Source: Azorinus chamasolen (taxonomy: Eukaryota > Mollusca > Bivalvia > Cardiida > Solecurtidae). From it: DNA of 64,000 nucleotides. Each line of letters opens with the position of its first letter. The stretch's first letter is position 1. Below are positions 34,801 to 35,719 of the stretch, piece by piece. A program made the position numbers and the translations under genes. The stretch is taken from the NCBI GenBank assembly GCA_963576725.1, contig OY755241.1:3786062-3850061 (forward strand), given 5' to 3'. Below the pieces are notes generated by a model, which did no database searches, was not told where the DNA came from, and was given only the letters and a program-made list of their open reading frames with translations.

Positions 34801-35307
34801 CTGTCTCATCTGGGTCTTCACTATTTACAGGTACGTATATTGACGTGAATAGCAAGCGAAGGGTTAATACTGTTGAATACAGGGTATTTGTATATGATAG
34901 AATTTGACTTTATGAATATAAAAATTAACAGTTTTTGTACCTAGGGTTGAACCTAGGAGACATTTTCACTGCCCTTCAAAAAAAATGACATGTCTATTGG
35001 TTTTGAAAACATTCTGCTTTCTCTATTAAACCAGCATTTAGAGAATTTTAAGAAAAAATAGTTACGAAATAGAAACAGTTGTGATACCTGTACTAGGTGA
35101 GGATAGTCCCCTCCTCTGGGCCCCTCCGGGTGAAATGGCTCGCCTGGGTGACGGGCTCCCAGCCACACTCAACTGTACCCGGCGGGAGATGTCCTCCGCT
35201 GAGCGTGTCTGAGGCCCACCCTTGCTAAGTGTGGACTTGGCATTTCCTGGGGATAATTTAGAGGCCAAGGGAACCGGGAGTCCCGACCTCGGTGTCCGCT
35301 TTGACAT
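1661..35307 (-). CDS. CNTRL: centriolin (CNTRL), 5' third of the gene, 12 coding exons, continues beyond the left edge
   Basis: Centriolin is a large centrosomal/midbody coiled-coil protein; in vertebrates it sits at the mother-centriole subdistal appendages and acts in late cytokinesis. Seen here: twelve minus-strand exons encoding 733 residues from ATG 35,305-35,307. An in-frame stop precedes that ATG. Order: basic Ser/Pro/Arg-rich head (1-74), a GVRYITEELI segment typical of centriolin (about 80-90), leucine-rich repeats (about 100-270) with an IPVW...LKSLR motif, then coiled coil (273 on), interrupted by an ESPYIG/RYK segment (about 390) shared with vertebrate centriolin. The downstream LDSKDP, IAKET and SGLQ-YL blocks are also shared. 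All junctions keep frame (phases 1,0,0,1,0,0,1,0,0,1,0 from exon 1 to 12). The human protein is about 2,325 residues, so roughly two thirds is missing to the left. Introns are mostly MITE sequence. I consider the family assignment secure; exact exon edges come from splice motifs only. Confidence 0.95.
1895..2045 (-). repeat. H2 fragment with a triplicated ~30-bp end
   Basis: Three imperfect direct copies of a unit containing CTATTTTTAGACCATKACCTCA (read in parts) precede the normal H2 body (GATCCAACCTCTTTGAATAAATC). The hairpin is absent. Confidence 0.55.
2050..2188. mobile_element. PG element remnant with ATTAAGC hairpin
   Basis: GTGGCTGCTTAATGCAG pairs with CTGCATTAAGCTGCCAC around GCAGAAATTCTGC. 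A single PG right TIR (GGTTTTACTGTA) closes it; the left TIR is not recognisable. Confidence 0.6.
2213..2424 (-). CDS. CNTRL: CNTRL coding exon 11 (residues 605-674)
   Basis: 212 bp; the first two bases complete a split codon (D604) begun in exon 10. Donor GTGAGC, acceptor ...CATGCAG. Encodes REELDDIVSGLQSYL followed by a Lys/Glu-rich coiled coil, matching the centriolin KDLEGVISGLQEYL region. Confidence 0.93.
2568..3041 (-). mobile_element. H1b MITE with tandemly expanded right half
   Basis: TTAACCCTTTCCCTG start, full body and complete hairpin (2,720-2,790). The right hairpin arm plus right end is then repeated. Inserted in a PG hairpin. Confidence 0.75.
2754..3041. repeat. four 72-bp tandem repeats from the H1b hairpin loop to its end
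   Basis: GGAGCC at the hairpin loop recurs at 2,754, 2,826, 2,898 and 2,970, exactly 72 bp apart. Each unit carries GATCTGGGTCTACTCTG, GCAGATGCGTGAAAACACG and the AGGGAAAGG end. Because 72 is a multiple of three, long open frames appear on both strands; they are not genes. Confidence 0.9.
3178..3232. mobile_element. H5-type hairpin remnant
   Basis: CAGTGCAGATCCTGATCA opposite GGGTCTACACTGTTTGCC around a shortened CTCC loop. Confidence 0.5.
3299..3640 (+). mobile_element. H1a MITE split by about 100 bp of foreign sequence
   Basis: Left end AACCCTTTATTCTATAAATAC and left hairpin arm to 3,385; the right body (GATATAATATAGATATGA ... CATGAATATTCGTGGAGTAAAGGG) resumes near 3,498. The inserted stretch (about 3,393-3,497) was not recognised. 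Confidence 0.65.
3641..3856 (+). mobile_element. H1b MITE with collapsed hairpin
   Basis: The right hairpin arm is cut short after GGCTCCTAGAG, so the palindrome is partly deleted. The right end CAGGGAAAGGGTTAA is intact. Confidence 0.7.
3853..4314 (-). mobile_element. H2 MITE carrying a nested H1b
   Basis: Left half from TTAACCCATTCCCTCATAGGC to CAGTTT, then TTAA, then the H1b element, then TTAA and the rest of the H2 palindrome through AGGGAATGGGTTAA. Other H2 copies read TTTTTAAACCATTG here, so the TTAA was duplicated on insertion. Confidence 0.85.
3960..4201 (+). mobile_element. H1b MITE nested in H2 with TTAA duplication
   Basis: Complete copy, CCCTTTCCCTCATATAAACG to CAGGGAAAGGG, with TTAA at 3,956-3,959 and 4,202-4,205. 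Hairpin 3,997-4,072 is near-perfect around CTAGAG. Confidence 0.9.
4353..4506 (-). CDS. CNTRL: CNTRL coding exon 10 (residues 553-603)
   Basis: 154 bp, phase 0 in and phase 1 out. Donor GTACAA, acceptor ...TTTTTTGCAG. Encodes a coiled coil including LDTIAKETNDIKRLESQL, matching the conserved LSRIAKETEEIKDLEEQL block of centriolin. Confidence 0.95.
4560..4760 (+). mobile_element. H1c MITE, ends worn
   Basis: Hairpin 4,575-4,642 (TAGACCCAGATCAGAC ... GGAGCCGTCTGATCAGGG) with an H1c-type right body ending in TTAATGAATATTC. The left TTAA end is missing. Confidence 0.6.
4798..4862. mobile_element. H5-type hairpin remnant
   Basis: ACAGTTCAGACCC opposite GGGTAAACACTGTTTGCC around CTCTCTAGGAG. Confidence 0.5.
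5059..5196 (-). CDS. CNTRL: CNTRL coding exon 9 (residues 507-552)
   Basis: 138 bp, 46 codons, phase 0 at both ends. Donor GTGAGT, acceptor ...TTTTCCAG. Encodes QIEEEAEKTRRSMHQHK and ends in LNRLDSKDPNY, matching the conserved LDSKDP sequence of vertebrate centriolin. Confidence 0.95.
5430..6555 (-). mobile_element. degenerate H2 MITE holding a PG element
   Basis: H2 palindrome half AAACCAATTATAATAGAGTA on the left, and GTGTCAAAAGGCGTCAATATG...GGGAATGGGTTAA on the right, separated by the PG insertion. Confidence 0.65.
5541..6492. mobile_element. PG element, 952 bp, TA duplication
   Basis: TIRs of 23 bp beginning CAGTAAAACT and both containing TATAACGAA, flanked by TA at 5,539-5,540 and 6,493-6,494. 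The interior has several copies of TTCGCTATAAGCGRAAATTCGC-like sequence, echoing the TIR. No intact transposase was found. Confidence 0.8.
6637..6884 (+). mobile_element. H1b MITE, full length
   Basis: TTTAACCCTTTCCCTC to GGGAAAGGTTTAA. Hairpin about 6,675-6,744: arms open with GCAAACAG, then TAGACCC on the left versus GGTCTGC on the right, closing at GGCTCC-TAGA-GGAGCC. Good reference copy for H1b. Confidence 0.85.
7030..7190 (-). CDS. CNTRL: CNTRL coding exon 8 (residues 454-506)
   Basis: 161 bp; the first two bases complete A453. Donor GTTAGT, acceptor ...ACTTTTGCAG. Encodes RLKRLTDELQMTEDKLKNA, aligning with the centriolin RLSELHDEIEKAEQQILRA region. A 10.6-kb intron separates it from exon 7. 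Confidence 0.93.
7336..7585 (-). mobile_element. H1a MITE
   Basis: TTAACCCTTAGTCC start, CAGAGCCTGATCAGAC hairpin arm, and TATTTATGGAGTAAAGGTTAA end. Reverse orientation. Confidence 0.75.
7586..8158. other. intron sequence, only one inverted repeat seen
   Basis: No exon or known element ends apart from the inverted repeat at 7,901-7,997. Confidence 0.4.
7901..7997. repeat. inverted repeat, about 38-bp arms
   Basis: GTTAGACTGCCAATGACAAG with TCTTCATGAAATAGACTG pairs with CAGTCTATATCATGAAGA and CTTGTCATAATGCAGTCTAAC, around a GC-rich loop (GCTTCGCTGACGC). Unlike the H families in sequence; probably another MITE. Confidence 0.7.
8159..8407 (-). mobile_element. H1b MITE, full length
   Basis: TTAA at both ends, CCCTTTCCCTGTTTTATG to ATATGAGGGAAAGGG. 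Hairpin 8,299-8,370 with CTCTAG loop is almost perfectly paired. Confidence 0.85.
8635..8735. mobile_element. PG hairpin core
   Basis: ACAGGTGGTTGTTTTATG pairs loosely with CATTAAGCTACCACCTGT around AGAAAGCTAGGGCAGCTTTCT. CAGT termini are not visible. Confidence 0.55.
8897..9136 (-). mobile_element. H1a MITE
   Basis: CCCTTTACTCC followed by the palindrome ATGAATATTCAT (8,900-8,911), hairpin about 9,030-9,100 with a GTATAG loop, end worn (GGAGTTTAGGATTAA). Confidence 0.7.
9180..9262. mobile_element. H3 hairpin, one arm degraded
   Basis: TGAGAGACTCTGGGTTACT opposite AGGCATCTCATCTGAATCC and CAAACTGTTTGC. Confidence 0.5.
9381..9583. mobile_element. PG element with AAAGCTCC hairpin
   Basis: CAGTAAAACTCCACTAAAG start after TA (9,379-9,380), hairpin GCAGAAAGCTCC-TTGG-GGAGCTTTCTGC, and TAGATGGGGTTTTAC end. 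The final CTG is mutated to CAA. Confidence 0.7.
9834..9906. mobile_element. H3 hairpin
   Basis: GTCAAACAGCTTGGATCC / GGATCCATGCTGTTTGC with inner GATGAGATGCTGAGTTACTC stem; one of the best paired H3 cores. Confidence 0.65.
9969..10246 (-). mobile_element. H1b MITE with 35-40 bp internal duplication
   Basis: A segment containing GGAGCCATTTTAGAAACTAA and AGAAACAGATCT is present twice in tandem (about 10,048-10,121). Hairpin about 10,133-10,206. Confidence 0.75.
10290..10575. mobile_element. two H5-type hairpin remnants
   Basis: A worn copy at about 10,290-10,352 (CAGTGCAAACCCTGATCA) and a better one at 10,498-10,575 (GACAAACAATGCAAATCC ... GGGTCTACATTGCTTGC). Confidence 0.5.
10706..10940 (+). 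mobile_element. H2 MITE
   Basis: CCTTTCCTCCATAAATACGCC start resembles the H1a end, while body and palindrome (ATTGTGATAAATAGAGCA ... ) are H2. Right end AATAGCCTATGAGG. Possibly a chimera of the two families. Confidence 0.65.
11113..11364 (-). mobile_element. H1c MITE
   Basis: TTAACCCTTTCCCTGTTTTAT to ATATGAAGGAAAGGGTTAA. Hairpin about 11,257-11,330 with TACAGG loop. H1c differs from H1b in the body (TTGGTATTGGTAG, AGAGTCAAATCT). Confidence 0.8.
11457..11551. repeat. short inverted repeat
   Basis: AACAGTAACCATTA (11,457-11,470) and TAATGGTTACTGTT (11,538-11,551) are perfect complements 67 bp apart; likely ends of a small MITE. Confidence 0.65.
11552..12141. other. intron sequence with C17 homopolymer
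   Basis: A run of 17 C at 11,631-11,647 is the only simple repeat. No exon-like stretch is seen. Confidence 0.6.
12142..12330. mobile_element. PG element with AGCTCT hairpin
   Basis: CAGTAAAACCCCGCTAATGC and GTGGTCGCATTAGAGAGG...ATTG are complementary ends (about 26 bp), closing on TA. The inner arms GCAGGTGGTAGCTTAATGC and TGCATTAAGCAACCACCTGC pair. Confidence 0.75.
12347..12642. mobile_element. two S6 hairpin MITEs
   Basis: About 12,347-12,452 and 12,528-12,642. Arms ATTTCTCCATCAAATCCTATG / CATAGCGTTTGGTAGAGAAAT and ATTTCTCCACCGAGTCC / GAGGTTGGTGAAGAAAT, inner stem CTCTTTAGAAT. Confidence 0.65.
12649..12893 (+). mobile_element. H1c MITE, full length
   Basis: TTAACCCATTCCTTCATATAA to CAGGTCAAGGGTTAA. 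Hairpin 12,687-12,757 with TATA loop is near-perfect. Confidence 0.85.
13268..13390. mobile_element. H5 MITE, hairpin plus right end
   Basis: GACAAACAGTGCAGACCC / GGGTCTACACTGTTTGC with GATCAGAGGGCTCC-TTGA-GGAGCCCTCTGATC. The inner GAGGGC/GCCCTC replaces GACGGC/GCCGTC of H1, with pairing kept. Confidence 0.7.
13391..14145. other. intron sequence with two worn H3 hairpins
   Basis: H3-like arms at about 13,650-13,712 (GATGAGATGTCGAGTCACTC) and 13,779-13,832 (AACTGCTTGGATTCAGATG). The rest is unannotated; no splice-flanked coding block was found. Confidence 0.5.
14146..14410 (+). mobile_element. H1a MITE, divergent
   Basis: TTTACTCCATTTATATGCC to ATTCATGGAGTAAAAGGG. The hairpin is eroded, and a roughly 30-bp ATTTGC-ATTCAGCAAA segment is duplicated in the body (about 14,298-14,360). 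Confidence 0.65.
14463..14680. mobile_element. PG element with duplicated left end
   Basis: A 35-40 bp stretch with CCTGTCCTAAGCAAGC and ATTCATTTATTGAACAGAGG occurs twice in a row, followed by the GAGAGCTCC-TATA-GGAGCTTTC hairpin and AGTTACCACATGCC arm. Confidence 0.65.
14714..14973 (+). mobile_element. H1a MITE, full length
   Basis: TTAACTCTTTACTCCAT to ATTCATGGAGTAAAGAGTTAA. Hairpin 14,758-14,823. ATGAATATTCAT at 14,947-14,958. Confidence 0.8.
15063..15130. mobile_element. H5-type hairpin remnant
   Basis: GGAAAACAGGGCAGATC opposite GATCTACACTGTTTGC; loop shortened. Confidence 0.5.
15294..15512 (-). mobile_element. H1c MITE
   Basis: CCCTGTTGAATATTCATG start, near-perfect hairpin 15,405-15,476 with TACAGG loop, GAAGGAAAGGGTTAA end. 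It lies 160 bp from an oppositely oriented H1c at 15,669. Confidence 0.8.
15603..15665. mobile_element. H3 hairpin
   Basis: CAGTTTGGATCCTGATGAGAC opposite CATCTGGATCCAAACTG; the inner stem is partly mismatched. Confidence 0.55.
15669..15906 (+). mobile_element. H1c MITE
   Basis: TTAACCCTTTCCTTCATATAA to GAACAGGGATTGGGCTAA. The hairpin uses CAGTG/CACTG (H5-like) in the outer stem instead of CAGAG/CTCTG, both arms changed together. Confidence 0.75.
15907..16239. other. intron sequence, nothing recognised
   Basis: AT-rich; no terminal motifs, hairpins or exon-like blocks seen. Confidence 0.5.
16240..16530. mobile_element. PG hairpin core interrupted by H2
   Basis: GGTAGGTGGCAGC before and TGCAGAATGAAAATC after the H2 element; together they restore the PG arm reading ...GCAGC-TTAA-TGCAG. 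Confidence 0.7.
16256..16471 (+). mobile_element. H2 MITE nested in a PG arm, TTAA duplicated
   Basis: CCCATTCTCTCAAACC to GAGGGAATGGG with TTAA at 16,252-16,255 and 16,472-16,475. Palindrome around ATAGGAG. Confidence 0.85.
16753..17002 (+). mobile_element. H4 TTAA-hairpin MITE
   Basis: Ends CTAACCCTTCGCTTGCT and AGCAAGCGAAGGGCTAA. Hairpin 16,790-16,862: GTAAATAGTG arm, GAAGACCCAGATGAGACAGC opposite GCTGTCTCATCAGGGTCTGC, loop TGCA. Two other copies at 34,622 and 40,552. Confidence 0.85.
17193..17684 (+). mobile_element. two H1a MITEs head to tail
   Basis: First 17,193-17,437 (eroded hairpin), second 17,434-17,684; they share the TTAA between them. The second keeps TTTGCAAACAGAGTAGACCC but has lost part of its right arm. 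ATGAATATTCAT at 17,657-17,668. Confidence 0.75.
17775..17991 (-). CDS. CNTRL: CNTRL coding exon 7 (residues 381-452)
   Basis: 217 bp, phase 0 in, phase 1 out (A453). Donor GTAGGC, acceptor ...TTTTACTCTAG. Encodes GESPYIGRARYKANRLAEES, almost the vertebrate SPYIGKSRYK..ATES segment, then a Pro/Val-rich linker and VKMEINAKLDHEIAKK. Confidence 0.95.
17992..18520. other. intron sequence, one small palindrome
   Basis: GGATATTTG...CAAATATTTGGATATCC near 18,427-18,464 is a local inverted repeat. Nothing else recognised. Confidence 0.5.
18521..18652 (-). CDS. CNTRL: CNTRL coding exon 6 (residues 337-380)
   Basis: 132 bp, 44 codons, phase 0 at both ends. Donor GTAACA, acceptor ...TTATACAG. Encodes KTSELNKACEKHYALEQELA followed by FFKIDSKF, matching centriolin KTIELTRACQKQYELEQELA and FYKIDAKF. 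Confidence 0.95.
18680..18865 (-). mobile_element. H1a MITE, shortened
   Basis: Left body (GACATCAAGAATATTAATTAC) and the end of the hairpin (GGTCTAATCTGTTTGC); part of the left hairpin arm is deleted. Confidence 0.6.
18947..19566 (-). mobile_element. two H1b MITEs, same orientation
   Basis: 18,947-19,174 and 19,340-19,566, both TTAACCCTTTCCCT to GAAAGGGTTA. Both have partly deleted hairpins: the first a shortened loop (CTCCTATGAG), the second a missing right arm after GGAGCCGATCTGC. Confidence 0.75.
19613..19790 (+). mobile_element. H5 MITE
   Basis: GGCATTTGCAAACACTGTAGAC arm, GAGGGCTTCTAGAGGAGCCCTC core, then the H5 body (TTAAACAATGATGGACC) and AAAAGGATTAA end. Confidence 0.65.
19786..20480. 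mobile_element. three adjacent H1 MITEs (+, +, -)
   Basis: 19,786-19,993 H1a (+); 19,994-20,239 H1c (+), hairpin eroded; 20,239-20,480 H1a (-) with intact hairpin 20,373-20,442. The last two form an inverted pair. Confidence 0.7.
20481..20953. other. intron sequence, nothing recognised
   Basis: No coding block, MITE ends or strong inverted repeats seen. Confidence 0.5.
21032..21304. repeat. seven 39-bp tandem repeats centred on the hairpin loop
   Basis: GGAGCC/GGAACC starts at 21,032, 21,071, 21,110, 21,149, 21,188, 21,227 and 21,266, each 39 bp apart. Each unit holds a mini-palindrome CTCCTAKAGGAG and CTTCTGATGAGAATCTGCAG. The 130-codon Ser/Arg-rich open frame across it is a by-product of the period. 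Confidence 0.9.
21328..21555 (+). mobile_element. H2 MITE nested in H5, TTAA duplicated
   Basis: CCCTTTCCTCCATAAATATGC start (H1a-like end) and GAGGGAAAGGG end, palindrome with CTGAG loop. H5 copies elsewhere read TTGTTAAACAATG at the insertion point. Confidence 0.8.
21602..22057 (+). mobile_element. H1c fragment and H1a MITE
   Basis: 21,602-21,775: H1c left end and hairpin, right end lost. 21,824-22,057: H1a, TTAACCCTTTACTCC to TCATGAAGTAAAGAATTAA, hairpin partly deleted on the right. Confidence 0.65.
22058..22488. other. intron sequence, nothing recognised
   Basis: No repeats or coding features identified besides the approach to exon 5. Confidence 0.5.
22489..22682 (-). CDS. CNTRL: CNTRL coding exon 5 (residues 273-336)
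   Basis: 194 bp; the first two bases complete D272. Donor GTTGGT, acceptor ...TTTTTTCACAG. A pure coiled-coil exon (ELEKLERQLESKQAQYSKLE, ending ETKNDL), continuous with LKKKTSEL of exon 6 as in vertebrate NTKNELLKQKTIEL. Confidence 0.94.
22731..23097 (+). mobile_element. H1a MITE with 81-bp tandem repeat
   Basis: CAGGGTCTG at 22,791, 22,872 and 22,953 marks an 81-bp period running from the right hairpin arm into the body (GATATAATATAGATACGA, CATGGCCAAATGTAGGAG). The right end is normal (AAATGGAGTAAAAGCTTTAA). Confidence 0.8.
23097..24412 (+). mobile_element. H1c MITE carrying a PG element
   Basis: TTAACCCTTTCCCTCATATAA, intact hairpin 23,134-23,204, body to 23,286; resumes at 24,359 with TATATTTTTTGTCATTATTTC and ends GGGGAAAGGTTAA. 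Confidence 0.75.
23287..24358. mobile_element. PG element, 1,072 bp, TA duplication, nested in H1c
   Basis: TIRs CAGTATAACCCCTCCAAACC and GGTTTAGAGGGGTTTTACTG, extending into CGGACA; TA at 23,285-23,286 and 24,359-24,360. Subterminal CTCTAAACCGGA motifs repeat inside. A 65-codon basic open frame at 23,946-24,140 shows no transposase motif I know. Confidence 0.8.
24459..24645 (-). CDS. CNTRL: CNTRL coding exon 4 (residues 210-271)
   Basis: 187 bp, phase 0 in, phase 1 out (D272). Donor GTCAGT, acceptor ...TATTGTAG. Encodes the last leucine-rich repeat and cap: LAKLKPLPDLTNLTVAENPL and VFHLRTLEIIDGQAVSDRER, matching centriolin SKLKPLQDLTSLILVENPV and HLRSLESLEGQPVTTQDR. Confidence 0.96.
24683..24998. 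mobile_element. PG-like MITE with AAAGCTCC hairpin
   Basis: GTTGAAGTTCAATATC / GATATCAAAATTGAACTG ends, and a central hairpin AGTAATGCTGAAAGCTCC / AGCTTTCAGCATTACT at about 24,833-24,878. Confidence 0.6.
25128..25475 (+). mobile_element. H2 MITE, H5 remnant and H2 end next to exon 3
   Basis: 25,128-25,345 H2 (CCTATTCCCTCATATTGAC to ATGAGGTAATGGGATAA). 25,350-25,407 H5-like arms (GATCAGATCAAACAGCC / GCCATCTGATCAGCATC). 25,408-25,475 H2 right end in reverse orientation, stopping 20 bp before the exon 3 donor. Confidence 0.65.
25501..25773 (-). CDS. CNTRL: CNTRL coding exon 3 (residues 119-209), leucine-rich repeats
   Basis: 273 bp, 91 codons, phase 0 at both ends. Donor GTAAGT, acceptor ...TTGTTTATTTCAG. 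Four LxxLxLSxN repeats: LQVLILSNNII, LKELDLSTNCI, LQILNLSGNLI, LRAFHIGRNRL. Starts YIENLDKLKRLQ like centriolin YIENLEKCTKLQ and contains IEHIPVWMGKRLKSLR. Confidence 0.97.
25800..26013 (+). mobile_element. H1a MITE with collapsed hairpin
   Basis: TTAACCCTTTGCTTC start, TAGACCCAGGCTTCTATAGG remnant of the hairpin, ATGAATATTCAT at 25,991-26,002, end GGAGGGTTAA. Confidence 0.75.
26042..26519 (+). mobile_element. H1b MITE holding an H2
   Basis: TTAACCCTTTCCCTCATAAAAACG, hairpin 26,080-26,152 with extended TATATA loop; interrupted at TTAA 26,185; resumes AATCACTACAATGTTCC and ends AGGGAAAGGGCTAA. Confidence 0.8.
26189..26409 (+). mobile_element. H2 MITE nested in H1b, TTAA duplicated
   Basis: CCCTTTCTTCCATATATACACC to GGAGGAATGGG; TTAA at 26,185-26,188 and 26,410-26,413. 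Palindrome with CTAAGAAG loop. Confidence 0.85.
26519..26960 (+). mobile_element. H1c MITE holding an H2
   Basis: AAACCCTTTCCCTCATAG, eroded hairpin, body to ATTTCACAATA-TTAA; resumes TCAGATTAATGAATG and ends TTAGGGAAAGGGTTA. Confidence 0.7.
26685..26891 (+). mobile_element. H2 MITE nested in H1c, TTAA duplicated
   Basis: CCCTTTCCTCCATAAATACGCC to GAGGGAATGGG; TTAA at 26,681-26,684 and 26,892-26,895. The right flank of the palindrome (CACAATGGTTTC) is missing. Confidence 0.8.
27080..27362 (-). mobile_element. two truncated H1 MITEs
   Basis: 27,080-27,170: right arm and end of a minus-strand copy (GAGTCTACTCTGTTTGC ... AAGTAAAGGTTTAA). 27,187-27,362: left end and body of an H1a, stopping in the hairpin. 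Confidence 0.6.
27547..27797 (-). mobile_element. H1c MITE
   Basis: TTAACCCTTTCCCTG with AATATTCATGTAAGAAACAA; worn hairpin (CTGATCCTGATCACATGG ... GGGTCTACCCTATTTGC), end GAAGGAATTA. Confidence 0.7.
27906..28158 (+). mobile_element. H1c MITE, full length
   Basis: AAACCCTTTCCCTCATATAAAC to GAACAGGGAAAGGG. Hairpin 27,945-28,014 with TATA loop. Confidence 0.75.
28369..28735. mobile_element. composite of H1c (+) and H1a (-) halves
   Basis: A plus-strand copy with an 80-bp insertion before its hairpin joins at about 28,640 to a minus-strand tail (AAACAGAGCAGACCCTCATTAG ... GGAATAAAGGGTTAA). Confidence 0.6.
28730..28939. mobile_element. hybrid H1 with two right-type ends
   Basis: The left end (TTAACCCTTTACCTG, AATATTCATGTAAGAAATA) is the inverted right-hand terminus, while the right end is the normal ATTCATGATGTCATTATTTC ... 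AAGTAAAGGGGTTAA. Only one hairpin arm remains (CTGCCGATCAGGGTCTGCTC). Confidence 0.7.
29155..29900. mobile_element. H1 fragments: minus tail, end-to-end hybrid, plus right half
   Basis: 29,155-29,230 minus-strand right end; 29,548-29,714 hybrid joining an H1a end (TGAATATTCATGCCAG) directly to an H1b end (AATGTTCCACCTTCC ... GGGAAAGGGTTAA) without a hairpin; 29,752-29,900 right half of an H1a. Confidence 0.6.
29994..30816. mobile_element. PG element, TA duplication, with 32-bp minisatellite
   Basis: CAGTGAGCTCTCGTTAC start, GGGGTTCACTG end, TA at 29,992-29,993 and 30,817-30,818. Central hairpin AAAAAGCTCCC-TTAG-GGAGCTTTTTG with long outer arms (TTAATGCAGAACAC...). Close relative of 358-699. 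Confidence 0.85.
30283..30812. repeat. minisatellite, 16 units of 32 bp plus a partial
   Basis: GCCGGTATAA recurs from 30,283 to 30,795, spanning exactly 16 x 32 bp with only a few substitutions. The unit (GCCGGTATAACGAGGG, TGCCATTGTAACGAAT) resembles the element's own right TIR. It creates open frames of up to 186 codons on the minus strand, which are not genes. Confidence 0.95.
31066..31312 (+). mobile_element. H1c MITE
   Basis: TTAACCCCTCATATC start (short deletion in the left TIR), near-perfect hairpin 31,099-31,170 with TATA loop, GAACAGGGAAAGGATTAA end. Confidence 0.8.
31319..31780. other. worn H3 hairpin and unannotated intron
   Basis: GTCAAGCCATTTGGATC at 31,326 is a decayed H3 arm. 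From 31,391 on I recognise nothing. Confidence 0.45.
31780..31991 (+). mobile_element. H5 MITE
   Basis: TTAAACCCTTACAGTG to GTGTTGCAAGGGTTAA. Hairpin TGCAAACAGTGTTAACCC with GATGAGAGGGCTCC-TAAA-GGAGCACTCTCATC. Confidence 0.7.
32030..32175 (-). mobile_element. H1 MITE, left hairpin arm deleted
   Basis: Body (GAAAATGTAAAATCAGAC) runs directly into GGAGCCATCTGATCTGGG; only one arm is present. Confidence 0.6.
32252..32461. mobile_element. PG element with near-perfect AAAGCTCC hairpin
   Basis: AACCTCTCTAAACCAGAATT / TTTTAGAGGGTTGTTTACTG ends. Hairpin 32,310-32,402: ACAGGTGGCTGCTTAATGC, AGGGTGAAAGT, CATGCAGAAAGCTCC against their complements. Reference copy of the intact core, showing TTAA on both arms. 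Confidence 0.8.
32676..33013 (-). mobile_element. H1a MITE plus a second partial copy
   Basis: 32,676-32,884 with a hairpin in which both arms read TAGACCC-type (CAGAGTAGACCCAGATCAG ... CTGATCTGGGTCTACTCTG), a fully symmetric variant. 32,925-33,013 is a shortened copy. Confidence 0.65.
33030..33456 (+). mobile_element. H1a MITE holding an H3
   Basis: Body ...CTATCATAACAA-TTAA, then H3, then TTAA-TCTAATTTATAATAG and ATGAATATTCAT (33,430-33,441), ending GGAGTAAAGGGTTAA. Intact relatives read AACAATTAATCTAATT, confirming the duplication. Confidence 0.8.
33193..33391 (+). mobile_element. H3 TTAA-hairpin MITE, complete, nested in H1a
   Basis: CCCTTAGCCTGCTAAGTG to CATAGCAGGTTAAGGG; TTAA at 33,189-33,192 and 33,392-33,395. 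Hairpin GCAAACAGCCTGGATCCAG ... CAGGATCAAAGCTGTTT with inner GACGCTGAGTAACTCGGCATC. Shows that H3 also uses TTAA. Confidence 0.85.
33586..34016. mobile_element. PG element interrupted by H2
   Basis: ATTCCTCTAAACCGAAATTC start, duplicated GTGGCTGCTAAATGCAGA, collapsed AAAGCTCC hairpin; the right arm CCCTGCA-TTAA carries the H2, and after it TTAA-GCTGTCACCTGT and TTTTAGAGGGGGTTTACTG. Ends 37 bp from CNTRL exon 2. Confidence 0.8.
33723..33944 (+). mobile_element. H2 MITE, full length, TTAA duplicated
   Basis: CCCATTCCCTCATATTGACG to CTATGAGGTAATGGG, TTAA at 33,719-33,722 and 33,945-33,948. Perfect palindrome: GAAACCATTGTGATAAATAG and AGCATTTGCTCC mirrored around TATA. Reference H2 copy. Confidence 0.9.
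34053..34186 (-). CDS. CNTRL: CNTRL coding exon 2 (residues 75-118)
   Basis: 134 bp; the first two bases complete A74. Donor GTAAAA, acceptor ...TCGTTCCAG. Encodes GVRYITEELIRKMCKEDNLE and LNLTLTKGEGGKKIK, the hallmark N-terminal block of centriolin (GVRYITEELI, LNLSLSK, GGKKF). Confidence 0.97.
34266..34481 (+). mobile_element. H1a MITE, worn
   Basis: CCTTTACTCCAAACAG start; hairpin with CTCCTGTATGAGCC; end AACATGGTGTAAAAGGTTA. Confidence 0.6.
34590..34863 (-). mobile_element. H4 MITE inserted next to an H1a left end
   Basis: An H1a left fragment (TTAACCCTTTATTCC, 34,592-34,617) runs into TTAA and H4 at 34,622-34,863 in reverse orientation: CCCTTCTCTTGCTGAATT to GAATAGCAAGCGAAGGG. Hairpin 34,766-34,832, loop TGCA. 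Confidence 0.85.
34868..35087. other. intron 1 sequence, nothing recognised
   Basis: No element ends identified. Confidence 0.5.
35088..35307 (-). CDS. CNTRL: CNTRL first coding exon (residues 1-73)
   Basis: ATG at 35,305-35,307; the frame upstream reaches a TAG within 15 bases, supporting this start. Donor GTATCA; phase 1 out (A74). Higher GC than its surroundings. Encodes a basic Ser/Pro/Arg/Gly-rich, probably disordered head (MSKRTPRSGLPVPLASK). A likely 3' splice site at 35,346 (...TTCTTATTCAG) suggests at least one upstream non-coding exon. Confidence 0.93.
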
Positions 35308-35427
35308 GCTGGTTAACTACTGGCTTATGATCCAACATCCATTATCTGAATAAGAAAACAATTTGTACAATTACGATACAAAGCATTTAAACTTTGGGCA
35401 CACTAGTAATGAATTCATGATTACCTA

Positions 35428-35690
35428 TGCAAACAGTTTGTATCCATATGAGACGAGAGGTCCACAATAGATGCGAAAATTAAAATGTTTTCAAGAATTT
35501 CTCCACCAAATACTATATTGTGACCACTCTATAGAATTGTCTCTTCAAGATGATTCTAAAGAGTGGTCACAACATAGGGTTTGGTGGACAAATGACAGTT
35601 TTAGTATTTTGGTACGCACCTTTATCTGTAGCTCTGCATATGAGATACCGAGTAAGTCAGTACCTCATCAGATTCCAAACAGTTGGCAAA
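35428..35690. mobile_element. S6 hairpin inside an H3 remnant
   Basis: H3 arms GCAAACAGTTTGTATCC (35,428) and GATTCCAAACAGTTGGC (35,672) flank an S6 hairpin (ATTTCTCCACCAAATACT ... CATAGGGTTTGGTGGACAAAT). Confidence 0.6.
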
Positions 35691-35719
35691 TGTAAACTAG
35701 GCATTAGTATTTTTTTAAT

